From positions 1-64,000 of the forward strand of contig CALVBW010000017.1 in assembly GCA_944325945.1 (NCBI GenBank): 64,000 nucleotides of DNA, given 5' to 3'. Made by a program: the position numbers and the translations under genes. The notes beneath the pieces were generated by a model. The model was not told the origin of the DNA and did no database searches. It was given only the letters and a program-made list of their open reading frames with translations. Below, piece after piece: positions 33,780 through 42,757 of this stretch; the first letter of the stretch is position 1, and each line of letters opens with the position of its first letter. This DNA comes from Candidatus Gastranaerophilales bacterium. Its GTDB lineage: Bacteria; Cyanobacteriota; Vampirovibrionia; Gastranaerophilales; Gastranaerophilaceae.

Positions 33780-33785
33780 CATCTT

Positions 33786-34238
33786 ATGGAAAGAAAAGTT
33801 GTCACAACAAACCGAAAAGCCTTTCACGACTACACAATTTTTGAAAAATATGTAGCCGGAATTGTTTTGTCAGGAACAGAAATCAAGTCCATTCGCAATA
33901 ACTCGATAAATTTAAAAGACAGCTTTTGCAAAATTGAAGATAATGAAATTTTTCTGTACAAATGTCACATATCGCCTTACGAGCAGGGGAACAGATACAA
34001 TAAAGATCCCGAAAGAACCCGAAAACTTTTACTTACCAAAAAAGAAATTTTGAAGCTGCAGAGCAAAGTAAAAAAAGAAAATTACACAATTGTGCCGCTT
34101 GAGGTATTTTTTCAGGGAAGTCTTGCAAAAGTAGAAATAGGACTTGCAAAAGGTAAAAAACTTCACGACAAACGTGACGATATAGCAAAAAAAGATCAAA
34201 AAAGAGAAATAGAACGCGCATCTAAAATAAGATACTAA
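33786..34238 (+). CDS. smpB: SsrA-binding protein SmpB
   Basis: 150 residues. NRKAFHDYTIFEKYVAGIVLSGTEIKSIR, SPYEQGNRYNKDPERTRKLLL, and the basic tail KGKKLHDKRDDIAKKDQKRE are diagnostic. Delivers tmRNA to stalled ribosomes. Own leaderless promoter predicted. Confidence 0.97.
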   Translation: MERKVVTTNRKAFHDYTIFEKYVAGIVLSGTEIKSIRNNSINLKDSFCKIEDNEIFLYKCHISPYEQGNRYNKDPERTRKLLLTKKEILKLQSKVKKENYTIVPLEVFFQGSLAKVEIGLAKGKKLHDKRDDIAKKDQKREIERASKIRY

Positions 34239-34247
34239 TGAGGGGTT

Positions 34248-35180
34248 ATGAAAGTAGTAATTTTAGGAAAAGGAGAAATGCTCGCAAACCTGATGGAAGG
34301 AGTCAAAGATTCCGGATTTGAACTCGCGGCGGTTTTCAGGTATGAGCGCACTGCAATGAGCAAATTCAAACTATTTTTACTTGATTTTTTCAAGAGTTCG
34401 CCGGAAGTTACAATGATAAAAGAGCGCAAAATCCGTGAAATTAAGTGCAAATCCGCGAATTCGGAGGAATTTAAGCGTGAAATTATAAAACTGAACGCAG
34501 ACATAATTCTTGTCGGGACTTGGGGAGAAAAATTAAAAAAAGAAATAATCGACCTTCCGACAATTGCAACAATAAATGTTCACCCGTCACTTTTGCCGAA
34601 ATACAGAGGTCCAAACCCGTATATCCAGACAATTCTTCATGGCGAAACCCAATCCGGCGTAACATTTCACCTTATGACGGAGGATATTGACAAAGGACCT
34701 GTACTTGCACAGCAAAAAGTCGAAATTCTTCCGTGTGACACGGCAAAAGAATTAAAAGAAAAAACTGTTTTTCAGGCGCGGCTTTTAGCATGTGAAGTTT
34801 TAAAACGTTTGAACGCCGGAATAATTCAACCTGTAGAACAAAATGAAACAGAAGCGAGCTATTTCCCGAACATTACGGGTGATGAAAAAATGCTGGATTT
34901 TGAAAATCAAACATCCGCGGAAATTTTAAACACAGTGCGCGCTCTGCACCCGTATTTGCCGGCTTACGTAACATACGGCGGCAAATTTTTTACAGTAAAT
35001 CCATACAAAACAAGGATTCTGGACAAAACAGGTGATGCAGGACAAATTATTGCAAAATGTTCCAAAACCCGCTCATTAACAATCTGTGCTAAAGACGGCA
35101 AAGCAGTAAAGATGAGCGGATTAAAAGCATACCATCTTGCTCCGTTTACAAAACTTTTGATAAAATATTACGTAAAATAA
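34248..35180 (+). CDS. Formyltransferase-family protein (second Fmt-like gene)
   Basis: 310 residues. N-terminal formyl-THF transferase domain with TINVHPSLLPKYRGPNPY (catalytic Asn and His retained) and EDIDKGPVL (catalytic Asp region). C-terminal OB-like domain with ALHPYLPAYVTYGGKFFTV. The true fmt is at 61926; here the motif is NVHPS...GPNPY instead of NLHAS...GANPIQ, and the Rossmann start VILGKGEMLANLMEGV is different. It may formylate a sugar nucleotide amine or another amine. Short spacing to smpB suggests cotranscription. Confidence 0.8.
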   Translation: MKVVILGKGEMLANLMEGVKDSGFELAAVFRYERTAMSKFKLFLLDFFKSSPEVTMIKERKIREIKCKSANSEEFKREIIKLNADIILVGTWGEKLKKEIIDLPTIATINVHPSLLPKYRGPNPYIQTILHGETQSGVTFHLMTEDIDKGPVLAQQKVEILPCDTAKELKEKTVFQARLLACEVLKRLNAGIIQPVEQNETEASYFPNITGDEKMLDFENQTSAEILNTVRALHPYLPAYVTYGGKFFTVNPYKTRILDKTGDAGQIIAKCSKTRSLTICAKDGKAVKMSGLKAYHLAPFTKLLIKYYVK

Positions 35181-35181
35181 A

Positions 35182-35895
35182 TTACAAAATCATATCGTCT
35201 TTAATTTTCCAGTCGTTACGAAGGATATACGAAAAGCAGAAATAACCGTTTCCGTTCTCCGAACAGTCAGCATTAACTTCATCATTTGTTTTGTCATTAC
35301 CTGCCGGAATTAAAACTTCGTTATTAAACACAAAAATAAAAATATCACGCCCCACCACATTAGGTTCCTGATCGCCATTCACGTCAACGTGCATGACAAG
35401 AGCATCCCTGTCAACATTAACACCGTACACATCAGCCACATCAGCTGCATTCGCCCCGTCCATATTAACAAATACATTATCAAATGTTCTGAAAACAATA
35501 ATATTGCCGCCGATACCGACTGTACCCGAATCCCAAGGATGATTATTACCGTTTAAAAGTTTTGTAGGCGCTTTTGAATGCCAGCAGCCTTCTTCGTCAA
35601 AGCAATCTTTTTGAACTCTTAAATTGGGTTTCAGATAATAATTATACCAGTCAATCATACTCTGAGTGTTACCGTCAGAAAAATTCACGTAAGAATACCC
35701 GAGATTAGTCGCCATAGTTCTTTGAATTGCCTGCTGGAGAGTTGAATAGGTCTTTTTCAACTTGGAAATTGACACGGCACGCCTGTAATTTTTTACAACA
35801 GTAGGTATGGTCATTGCTGCGACAACACCGATAATCCCGAGAGTAATCAAAACCTCTGCCAGAGTAAAAGCTTTTTTAGTACGTAATTTGAACAT
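35182..35895 (-). CDS. Type IV pilin-like protein (locus without poly-G)
   Basis: 237 residues from ATG 35895 (earlier in-frame starts up to 35940 are not signal-like). MFKLRTKKAFTLAEVLITLGIIGVVAAM is a short, normal prepilin leader. Pilin stalk, then a secreted domain with HVDVNGDQEPNVVGRDIFIF, the calcium-loop-like DVNG motif also seen at 60255. Ends NDWKIKDDMIL. The start overlaps the end of yjbQ by 20 bases, with AAGGA upstream. Last gene of the obg-amidohydrolase-yjbQ operon. It serves as a normal-leader comparison for the three poly-G loci. Confidence 0.85.
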   Translation of the reverse strand: MFKLRTKKAFTLAEVLITLGIIGVVAAMTIPTVVKNYRRAVSISKLKKTYSTLQQAIQRTMATNLGYSYVNFSDGNTQSMIDWYNYYLKPNLRVQKDCFDEEGCWHSKAPTKLLNGNNHPWDSGTVGIGGNIIVFRTFDNVFVNMDGANAADVADVYGVNVDRDALVMHVDVNGDQEPNVVGRDIFIFVFNNEVLIPAGNDKTNDEVNADCSENGNGYFCFSYILRNDWKIKDDMIL

Positions 35896-36292
35896 AAACC
35901 GTCCTTGTCCTCGCTTTATTATCAAAATCAACCAACACAATTTGCTGCCACTGTCCTAATTGCAGAGCACCATCCAGAAGCGGCACCATCGTCGAATTTC
36001 CGACAATAGATGCTCTTATATGCGAATAACCGTTACCATCGTGCCACATTTCGTCATGATGATAATCCTTATTAACAGGCGCAATTTTTTCAAGCGCCTC
36101 AGGCAAATCTTTTAGCAAACCCGGTTCATATTCAATATTTGTAATTGAAACAGTACTGCCGGCGACATAAACATATACAACTGCATTATGCAAAGAATGT
36201 CTGTAAACAAGGTTTTTAACATCATTGGTAATGTCAATAATATCGGTATTACCTTTTGTGTGTACAGTAAATTTTTCGCAAATTATTGTCAT
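35876..36292 (-). CDS. yjbQ: YjbQ family (UPF0047), thiamine-phosphate synthase-like
   Basis: 138 residues. VYVAGSTVSITNIEYEPGLLKDL, HHDEMWHDGNGYSHIRASIVG (conserved His-rich metal site) and LGQWQQIVLVDFDNKARTRTVYVQI are the family's fixed points. Some members show secondary thiamine-phosphate synthase activity; the physiological role is unsettled. Overlaps the upstream amidohydrolase by 4 bases. Confidence 0.93.
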   Translation of the reverse strand: MTIICEKFTVHTKGNTDIIDITNDVKNLVYRHSLHNAVVYVYVAGSTVSITNIEYEPGLLKDLPEALEKIAPVNKDYHHDEMWHDGNGYSHIRASIVGNSTMVPLLDGALQLGQWQQIVLVDFDNKARTRTVYVQITY

Positions 36293-37602
36293 AAAGTGAA
36301 TCTGATATCCCCGCGTTTTACGATTTTTCTGCCTCTAGAATAAGTGGAATAAGGCATGTGTTTTTTAACAATTGCCCTGTAATCCTCATCATTTTCAAGT
36401 TTGAAAACATTAAAATCAGCATCTTTACCAACTTCGATAGAGCCTGTTACATGCTCAAGACGCAAAATTTTTGCAGGATAAATTGTCAAATATTTCAACA
36501 ATTCAACAACATCAAGCTGATTTTCTGCGTTACATTCAACAGCAAGTTTTAACAAACTGTAATCCTTATCGTTTCTAAAACTCTGCGTTGAAAAACCGAA
36601 ATTTTTACCGAAATATTTCAAAACAGTAGAAAAATCAAGTTTTTTATTACAAATTTCCTCGCTGTATCTAGGCTGATAAACAAATTTCACACCTGTTTCA
36701 GCCAATTCTTCAAGTTGATTATCGTTTACGTAATTAGCGTTTGCAACAATAACTTTTTTGGTCAAAACTTTCAATCCGTCAAGATATTCAACCGGATCTT
36801 CCATACGCTTATACGGAGTAATTTTTCTGAAACCCATAAATTTATGCAGTAAATCAATATCTGAAAAACCGTGCTCCATCCACTCAATCTCATCCTGAGC
36901 CTCTGCAAAACGCGTTAATAAAAGCATATTATGCTTGCGGCAGTACTTGGAGAACAATTCCCACAACTTTTTATGCACACCGGGAATTGAATGAAGCATA
37001 ATCCCGATATGGGTATTTTCACCTTTATGAAAAACATAATTTTCAACTTTGTCGCGCAAAGCCTTGAATTTCTTCTTGCTTTTGTCGGAGCTGTCCGCAA
37101 AAACCTCAAAAAACATATAGTTTTTAATAGGTGCTTTATTAATGATTTCAAAATACTTATCCTCTTTTGAAACCTGAGCAATACAAGTTGTTCCGGCTTT
37201 TATGGAAGCTTCAAGCCCGTCTTTAAAAGATTGAATTTTTTCGTGTCTGTCTAAAACAAAATAATCGCTTAAAATATTTGCCCATTTTAAGCTGTAATTA
37301 TCAGGTTTAACGCCTGCAAAAGTGTATTTTTTAGCGACAGTCTGAAAGAATTTTTTCAAATTATTTTTAATACCGCAGGGCTTTATTTTTCCGATATCCG
37401 TATACTGATACTGGGTAAACATGTCGATAAATCCCGGAGTAACAACGGAATTACCGAGATCTTTAACGTATTTTTCTTCAAATTTAGAAGTTTCGGCATT
37501 AGGAATAATCTCCACAAATTTGCCCTCATCGACGACGAGTGCCATATTTTCAAGCACTTCGCCCGTTGAAGTTAATATCCATCTAGATTTGTAGCACTTC
37601 AT
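36289..37602 (-). CDS. Amidohydrolase-fold protein lacking its metal ligands
   Basis: 437 residues from ATG 37602 (AAGGGG Shine-Dalgarno). The fold is clear: N-terminal beta-sandwich LTSTGEVLENMALVVDEGKFVEIIP, then VTPGFID, and C-terminal LEHVTGSIEVGKDADFNVFKLEN. However, every position of the ATZ/TRZ-type metal site is changed: GFINTHTH is GFIDMFTQYQ, the HxAE strand reads TRFAEAQ, the third His (ANCVH-type) is NANYV, and the Asp of GTDG is STQS. A catalytic zinc or iron enzyme is therefore unlikely; a binding or regulatory role is inferred. Operon: obg - this gene - yjbQ - pilin-like. Confidence 0.8.
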   Translation of the reverse strand: MKCYKSRWILTSTGEVLENMALVVDEGKFVEIIPNAETSKFEEKYVKDLGNSVVTPGFIDMFTQYQYTDIGKIKPCGIKNNLKKFFQTVAKKYTFAGVKPDNYSLKWANILSDYFVLDRHEKIQSFKDGLEASIKAGTTCIAQVSKEDKYFEIINKAPIKNYMFFEVFADSSDKSKKKFKALRDKVENYVFHKGENTHIGIMLHSIPGVHKKLWELFSKYCRKHNMLLLTRFAEAQDEIEWMEHGFSDIDLLHKFMGFRKITPYKRMEDPVEYLDGLKVLTKKVIVANANYVNDNQLEELAETGVKFVYQPRYSEEICNKKLDFSTVLKYFGKNFGFSTQSFRNDKDYSLLKLAVECNAENQLDVVELLKYLTIYPAKILRLEHVTGSIEVGKDADFNVFKLENDEDYRAIVKKHMPYSTYSRGRKIVKRGDIRFTL

Positions 37603-37657
37603 GTTACACCCCTTGATTTTAAGAATAACAAATTTTCTCAAAAAATGCAAGTTTTAA

Positions 37658-38941
37658 TTACGAATACATCTGATCTTCCCAGTATTCCATTTCAAGGTGA
37701 CCGATGACGATTGTGTCGCCGTCTTTTACACCCTGTTTTTTAAGCTCTTCAAATACCCCCATGCCGGTCAAAATATTTTGAAGCCTTATAATCTGCTCGG
37801 TGTTTCTGGCATCCGTAACTGCAGCGAGCCGCTTAATTTTACCGCCGTCAACAATGTATGTGTCTTTGGCGGCTTTATAAACCTCAAAAGCGCTGTCATC
37901 GTTATTGTAAGCGTCCAAATCTTCTTCAACGACAATATCTGACACATGATGCTCAATCTCATCCACTTTGACCGCCATAAAATCAAGCAATTTATCAAGA
38001 TTTTCGCCTGTTACTGCAGAAATAAGGAAAACATCCTTAGCAGCTTTTTTAAACTCTTCATACAATTCATCCTGTCTTGAGTTATCAACTGCGTCGATTT
38101 TATTCAAAACAACGATTTGATAGAGATTGGCGAGCTTTTCGGAATGCTTTTCAAGCTCTGAATTAATTATTTCGTAATTTTTCAAAGGATCGTCAGCCGT
38201 AATATCGACAAGGTGAACAAGGAAACGGCAGCGCTCTATGTGACGCAAAAATTCATGCCCGAGCCCCACACCTTCAGACGCACCTTCAATCAAGCCCGGA
38301 ATATCCGCAACCACATAACCGTCGCCGGAGCGTTTTTTAACCACACCCAGATTAGGAATTAAAGTAGTAAAAGGATAATCGGCAATTTTTGGTTTAGCGG
38401 AAGAAATTCTGCTAATAAGTGTTGATTTTCCGGCATTCGGCATACCTAAAAGCCCGACATCGGCAATTAACTTTAATTCAAGCTCAAGTTCGCGTTCAAT
38501 TCCGGGTTCACCCGGCTCGCAAAACTGCGGGGCGCGTTTTTGAGCGGTTGCAAATCTTGCATTACCTCTGCCGCCTCTGCCGCCTTTTGCAACAAGAACT
38601 TTTTGTTCGTGTTCGGTCAAATCCGCAATCGCGTTACCTGTTTTTAAATCTCTTACAACGGTTCCGACGGGAACTTTTATCACTAAATCTTTTGCACAGC
38701 GACCGTGCATATTTTTAATACTGCCGTTTTCGCCGTTTTCAGCTTTGAATACGGATTTATATTTAAAATCCATCAAAGTTGACATATTTTCATCCGCAAT
38801 CAAATAGACATCGCCGCCCGAGCCGCCGTCACCGCCTGCTGGGCCGCCTTTATCCACGTACTTTTCACGGCGCCAGGCAACCATACCGTTGCCGCCGCGT
38901 CCGGAAATTATTCTTATACGTGTTTTGTCTAAAAATTGCAT
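37658..38941 (-). CDS. obg: GTPase Obg/CgtA
   Basis: 427 residues, with the full three-part layout: Gly-rich Obg fold (VDKGGPAGGDGGSGGDVYL, then GGRGGRGNARFATA), a GTPase domain (GMPNAGKSTL, DIPGLIEGASEGVGLGHEFLRH, VVLNKIDAVD), and a C-terminal OCT domain (RLQNILTGMGVFEELKKQGV). Ribosome assembly and stress GTPase. Shine-Dalgarno AGAGGA. Divergent from tsaD. Confidence 0.97.
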   Translation of the reverse strand: MQFLDKTRIRIISGRGGNGMVAWRREKYVDKGGPAGGDGGSGGDVYLIADENMSTLMDFKYKSVFKAENGENGSIKNMHGRCAKDLVIKVPVGTVVRDLKTGNAIADLTEHEQKVLVAKGGRGGRGNARFATAQKRAPQFCEPGEPGIERELELELKLIADVGLLGMPNAGKSTLISRISSAKPKIADYPFTTLIPNLGVVKKRSGDGYVVADIPGLIEGASEGVGLGHEFLRHIERCRFLVHLVDITADDPLKNYEIINSELEKHSEKLANLYQIVVLNKIDAVDNSRQDELYEEFKKAAKDVFLISAVTGENLDKLLDFMAVKVDEIEHHVSDIVVEEDLDAYNNDDSAFEVYKAAKDTYIVDGGKIKRLAAVTDARNTEQIIRLQNILTGMGVFEELKKQGVKDGDTIVIGHLEMEYWEDQMYS

Positions 38942-38965
38942 TTATTTTCCTCTTTGTATTACAAT
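38936..38965 (+). promoter_or_regulatory. Promoter of tsaD (leaderless)
   Basis: TTGCAT (38936-38941), 18-base spacer, TACAAT (38960-38965), then 6 bases to ATG 38972. The -35 lies on the first codons of obg on the other strand. Confidence 0.55.
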
Positions 38966-38971
38966 AATACT

Positions 38972-40012
38972 ATGAAAATGACAAAAAATACATTATTTAC
39001 GGAAACTCCTGTTACAATAGGACCCGAAAGCGGGTATGACAACTATATTATGGCAATTGAATCAAGCTGCGACGAAACAGCATGCGCAATTGTAAAGAAC
39101 GGCCGCGAAGTTATATCAAACGTTGTGGCGTCCCAGATTAAGACACACGAAAAATACGGCGGTGTAATTCCCGAAATTGCCGCCCGCGAACATCTTGAGT
39201 CCATAAATGTAGTAATAGAAGAAGCTTTCAAGCAGGCAAATATGAAACCGGAAGACATAACGGCATTTGCCGGAACTGTCGGACCGGGGCTTGTTGGGTG
39301 TCTTTTGGTCGGATTAAATGCCGCAAAAACTCTTGCTCTTGTTTATGACAAACCGTTTATCGGAGTTAATCATCTGAATGCGCATCTTTGCGGAAATTAT
39401 ATTGATACAGACCTCAAACCGCCTTATATCGCGCTTTTAATCAGCGGCGGGCATACTCAGATTATTGACGTAAAATCATATTCGGAACAAAAAATTATCG
39501 GTGAAACAATAGACGACGCCGTAGGCGAAGCTTATGACAAAGTTGCAAGGCTCATAGGACTTCCGTATCCGGGAGGACCTGTTCTGGATAAACTTGCAAA
39601 AGAAGGCAATCCTCATGCGTTTAAACTTCCCGAAGCAAAAGTTGACGGATATAATTTCAGCTTCAGCGGGTTGAAAACCGCTGTCCTCAGGCTTGTAAAA
39701 TCTTTTGACGGGCAGGAACTTCCCGTAAACGACATTTGCGCAAGTTTTCAGGAATGCGTTTCATCAACATTATTTAAAAAGGTTAAAAAAGCGCTTGAAG
39801 AAAGCGGTTACAATCAGGTTGTAATCGCAGGCGGCGTCGCTGCAAATTCCGAAATCAGAAGAAAAATTTTCTCACTTGAAGAAGATGGCTACAGAGTAAA
39901 TGCTCCCCTGATGAAATACTGCACGGATAATGCGGCAATGGTTGCATCATGCGCGTACTTTAATACAAATACATTTGACGACATTGACGTTGAAGTCTTT
40001 TCAAGAGCATAG
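38972..40012 (+). CDS. tsaD: tRNA N6-threonylcarbamoyladenosine transferase TsaD
   Basis: 346 residues from ATG 38972. About 26 extra residues precede the normal family start (IMAIESSCDETACAIV); ATG 39050 would remove them. Motifs: FAGTVGPGLVGCLLVG, metal ligands in GVNHLNAHLCG, LLISGGHTQI, FSFSGLKTAVLR, and VIAGGVAANSEIR. Makes t6A37 in ANN-decoding tRNAs with TsaB and TsaE. Stop overlaps gshB by 12 bases. Confidence 0.95.
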   Translation: MKMTKNTLFTETPVTIGPESGYDNYIMAIESSCDETACAIVKNGREVISNVVASQIKTHEKYGGVIPEIAAREHLESINVVIEEAFKQANMKPEDITAFAGTVGPGLVGCLLVGLNAAKTLALVYDKPFIGVNHLNAHLCGNYIDTDLKPPYIALLISGGHTQIIDVKSYSEQKIIGETIDDAVGEAYDKVARLIGLPYPGGPVLDKLAKEGNPHAFKLPEAKVDGYNFSFSGLKTAVLRLVKSFDGQELPVNDICASFQECVSSTLFKKVKKALEESGYNQVVIAGGVAANSEIRRKIFSLEEDGYRVNAPLMKYCTDNAAMVASCAYFNTNTFDDIDVEVFSRA

Positions 40013-40969
40013 CGCTTCATTTTTCACAATAGACAAAATCCTGTCGATAATTTCTTTTTCAAAATGGATTTGGAAGGCGTTATTAATTTCTCTTATAAAA
40101 TAGCACGGGCTTGTAACGTTGACCTCAAGAATTTTGCCGTCAACAACATCAAGACCTGCCATATAAATTCCGCGTTTGTTAAGTTCCTGTGCAAGTGCGG
40201 TAAAATTTTTCTTTTCTTCCGACGACAAAACATCTTTTTTAATACAATCGTCTTTATGCTCATTGAATTTGAAATCATTATTGCTCGGAAGTTTTCTCAC
40301 ACAATAGTCATAAACCGTATCCCCGATTATTAAGACTCTTTTATCGCCGTAAACCGCGGACGGGAGATATTTTTGCGCCATAACCATATTTGTGCCGTTA
40401 TTTGTTGCAGAATTTATGATAACAGATGTATTTTTGTCGCCGTCTTTCAAATACATTACGCCGGAGCCAAAGCATTTGTTCAAAGGCTTCAGGATTATTT
40501 CGTTATTCTCCGCCAAAAATTCAAGTATATCCGAACGCGAAGCCGTCACAATATTTTTCGGCATCAAATCATTAAATAAAACTGCATGAAGTTTTTCGTT
40601 AAAATCACGAATTGCCTTTGTATCGTTCAGAATAAATGTTTTTTCTCTGTCGACAAAATCCAGAATATAAGTTGCATTAATATAATCCAGATCAACCGGC
40701 GGATCGGGTCTGAACATTACAAGCCGAAAATCCTCGATTTTTCTTGTATATTCCTTTGTTTTGTCGAAAAATATATTTCCGTCTTTTTCGTAAGAATCAA
40801 AGCCGGAGGCGCAAGGAATACCGGATTTCAAGGATAATTTATCAATAGTCGTGATAAAAACCTCATGTCCGCGTAACAAAAACTCTTTTATCATCCAAAA
40901 ATTAGTCACCAGATCATTGAACTCAAAATATTTAAGTTCAATTCTGTCTATAACAAATAAAATATTCAT
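40001..40969 (-). CDS. gshB: Glutathione synthetase-like ATP-grasp ligase (GshB type)
   Basis: 322 residues, same size as prokaryotic GshB. N-terminal FVIDRIELKYFEFNDLVTNFWMIKEFLLRGHEVF, VMFRPDPPVDLDYINATYIL, ATP-grasp KPLNKCFGSGVMYL, and GIYMAGLDVVDGKILEVNVTSPCYF (the metal-binding NVTSP). Joins gamma-Glu-Cys and Gly. No gshA is in view, so the thiol made is uncertain in an anaerobe. Shares an operon with the MBL hydrolase upstream. Confidence 0.9.
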   Translation of the reverse strand: MNILFVIDRIELKYFEFNDLVTNFWMIKEFLLRGHEVFITTIDKLSLKSGIPCASGFDSYEKDGNIFFDKTKEYTRKIEDFRLVMFRPDPPVDLDYINATYILDFVDREKTFILNDTKAIRDFNEKLHAVLFNDLMPKNIVTASRSDILEFLAENNEIILKPLNKCFGSGVMYLKDGDKNTSVIINSATNNGTNMVMAQKYLPSAVYGDKRVLIIGDTVYDYCVRKLPSNNDFKFNEHKDDCIKKDVLSSEEKKNFTALAQELNKRGIYMAGLDVVDGKILEVNVTSPCYFIREINNAFQIHFEKEIIDRILSIVKNEALCS

Positions 40970-40985
40970 AACGCCTCACTTAATA

Positions 40986-41648
40986 CTATATTTTTTCAGG
41001 ATCCAAAACCCCGACAGAGGTATTGTTCAAGTTGACGAGTTTAATAAACCTTTCGACATCAGCCTCAATTTCGGGGAAAGTTCCGTAATGCATCGGGATA
41101 ACCGTTTTGACGCCTAACCATTTAGCCGCAATCGCAGCATGTTCAACATCCATTGTGTAATTTCCGCCGATAGGAAGCATGGCGATTTGCGGGGCATAGA
41201 GTTCTTTAATTGTTTTCATCTCGCCTGACAGGCAGGTGTCACCGGCATGGTAAATTCTTGCTCCGTCAACATCGAGAAAAATACTTGCCGGGCAGCCGCC
41301 GTAGCGTCCGTCAGGAAGCGAACTTGAATGAAATGCAGGCAAAAATATTGCACGACCCCAGCTGTATTTAAGCCAGCAGCCGAGAGAAATTGATTTGGCT
41401 TTAGCGCCCTGTTCTCTGCAATATGCCGCAAGCTCCGGCACTGCAGTAATTTCTATGTCCAAATCTTTTGCTATCTCAATTGCCTGTCCGAGATGATCAC
41501 CGTGTGCATGGGTTAATAAAATATCTCTGACAGGTTCTTTTTTCCAGTCATATTTTGGATTTTGCTTAATCATTGGATCAATAAGAACTGCGTTTTCACC
41601 GTTTGTAATCTGGAACGCGCTGTGACCGATGTATTTGATATCAACCAT
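40986..41648 (-). CDS. UPF0173 metal-dependent hydrolase (metallo-beta-lactamase fold)
   Basis: 220 residues. YIGHSAFQI at the start, HxHxDH motif THAHGDHLGQA, YHAGDT, MLPIGGNYTMDVEHAA, and IPMHYGTFPEI near the C-terminus are the UPF0173 pattern. Two-metal hydrolase, substrate unknown. AAGGAG Shine-Dalgarno. Confidence 0.93.
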   Translation of the reverse strand: MVDIKYIGHSAFQITNGENAVLIDPMIKQNPKYDWKKEPVRDILLTHAHGDHLGQAIEIAKDLDIEITAVPELAAYCREQGAKAKSISLGCWLKYSWGRAIFLPAFHSSSLPDGRYGGCPASIFLDVDGARIYHAGDTCLSGEMKTIKELYAPQIAMLPIGGNYTMDVEHAAIAAKWLGVKTVIPMHYGTFPEIEADVERFIKLVNLNNTSVGVLDPEKI

Positions 41649-41693
41649 AATAATACTCCTTTACATTTTCTTTAAATTTAGCACATTTTACGA

Positions 41694-41699
41694 TAAAAT
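41694..41699 (+). promoter_or_regulatory. -10 box of ribD (leaderless)
   Basis: TAAAAT, 6 bases before ATG 41706, with TTTAAA 17 bases upstream of the box; no Shine-Dalgarno. Confidence 0.5.
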
Positions 41700-41705
41700 A
41701 CAATT

Positions 41706-42740
41706 ATGCAACAAAAGTATATGCAAAAATGTATAGAACTTGCAAAACTCGGTGAAGGCGGCACCTCTCCGAACCCGCTTGTCGGATGCGTAATTACGGA
41801 CGAATTTGATAACGTAATCGCAACTGGATACCACAAAAAATACGGAGAAAACCACGCGGAACGCGATGCGCTTTTAAAAATCAATAAAGGCGACGGCGAC
41901 ACACTCTATGTAAATCTTGAACCGTGTTCGCATTTTGGCAAAACCCCGCCCTGTACGGATATTATTATTGAAAAAGGCATAAAACACGTTGTTGTAGGAA
42001 TGCTTGATCCCAACCCGATTGTAAGCGGAATCGACAAGCTTAAAGCTGCGGGAATTGACGTAACCGTCGGAGTTTTGGAGGATGAATGCAAAAAGCTTAA
42101 TGAAGTTTTTATAAAAAACATAAAACAGAAAAAAACTTTTGTGGCAATAAAAACAGCCACCACACTTGACGGGAAAATAGCGACATCAAGCGGATCTTCC
42201 AAATGGATTACAGGAGAAAAAGCAAGAGAAGAAGTTCACAGAATCCGCAAACGCTATGATGCGATTATGACAAGCTCAACAACGGTTATCGCGGATAATC
42301 CGAAAATGGAACACAAAAAAAAGATTATCCTTGACCGCGAACTTAAAACAGATTTGAAATCCCAAATATATAAGCAGGGCGAAATTTACGTATTCAACGA
42401 AAAAGAAGATGACCTTGAAGGCAACATAAATTTTATCAAAACGCCTGTCAAAGACGGCAAAATAAGTCTTGAATTCGTATTTGAAAAACTTTACGAACTC
42501 GGAATTATGAGTGTTTTGATTGAATGCGGAGGCAAGCTTAACGGCAAAGCGCTCAAATACGCAGACAAAATTTACCACTTTTTAGCCCCGAAAATCACGG
42601 GCGACAACAGTGCAAAATCCTGCTTTGACTACAAAAAAATTACGGAAATTTCAGAATGCACGAATTACAAAATCGACAGCGTTGAATTTTTTGATCCGGA
42701 TATTTTACTAACCTATTATCCGATAGATAAAAATACGTAA
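41706..42740 (+). CDS. ribD: Bifunctional riboflavin deaminase/reductase RibD
   Basis: 344 residues. Deaminase domain: ENHAERDALL with zinc His and Glu, and EPCSHFGKTPPC with both Cys ligands. Reductase domain from about 145: VAIKTATTLDGKIA, SSKWITGEKAREEVHRIR, and VLIECGGKLNGKAL. The middle of the reductase domain is slightly short. Catalyses two successive steps of riboflavin synthesis. Other rib genes are not adjacent; memo follows at 18 bases. Confidence 0.93.
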   Translation: MQQKYMQKCIELAKLGEGGTSPNPLVGCVITDEFDNVIATGYHKKYGENHAERDALLKINKGDGDTLYVNLEPCSHFGKTPPCTDIIIEKGIKHVVVGMLDPNPIVSGIDKLKAAGIDVTVGVLEDECKKLNEVFIKNIKQKKTFVAIKTATTLDGKIATSSGSSKWITGEKAREEVHRIRKRYDAIMTSSTTVIADNPKMEHKKKIILDRELKTDLKSQIYKQGEIYVFNEKEDDLEGNINFIKTPVKDGKISLEFVFEKLYELGIMSVLIECGGKLNGKALKYADKIYHFLAPKITGDNSAKSCFDYKKITEISECTNYKIDSVEFFDPDILLTYYPIDKNT

Positions 42741-42745
42741 AACGC

Positions 42746-42751
42746 TATAAT
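42746..42751 (+). promoter_or_regulatory. -10 box of the Memo gene (leaderless)
   Basis: TATAAT, 6 bases before ATG 42758; no Shine-Dalgarno. Confidence 0.5.
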
Positions 42752-42757
42752 GCTTTT

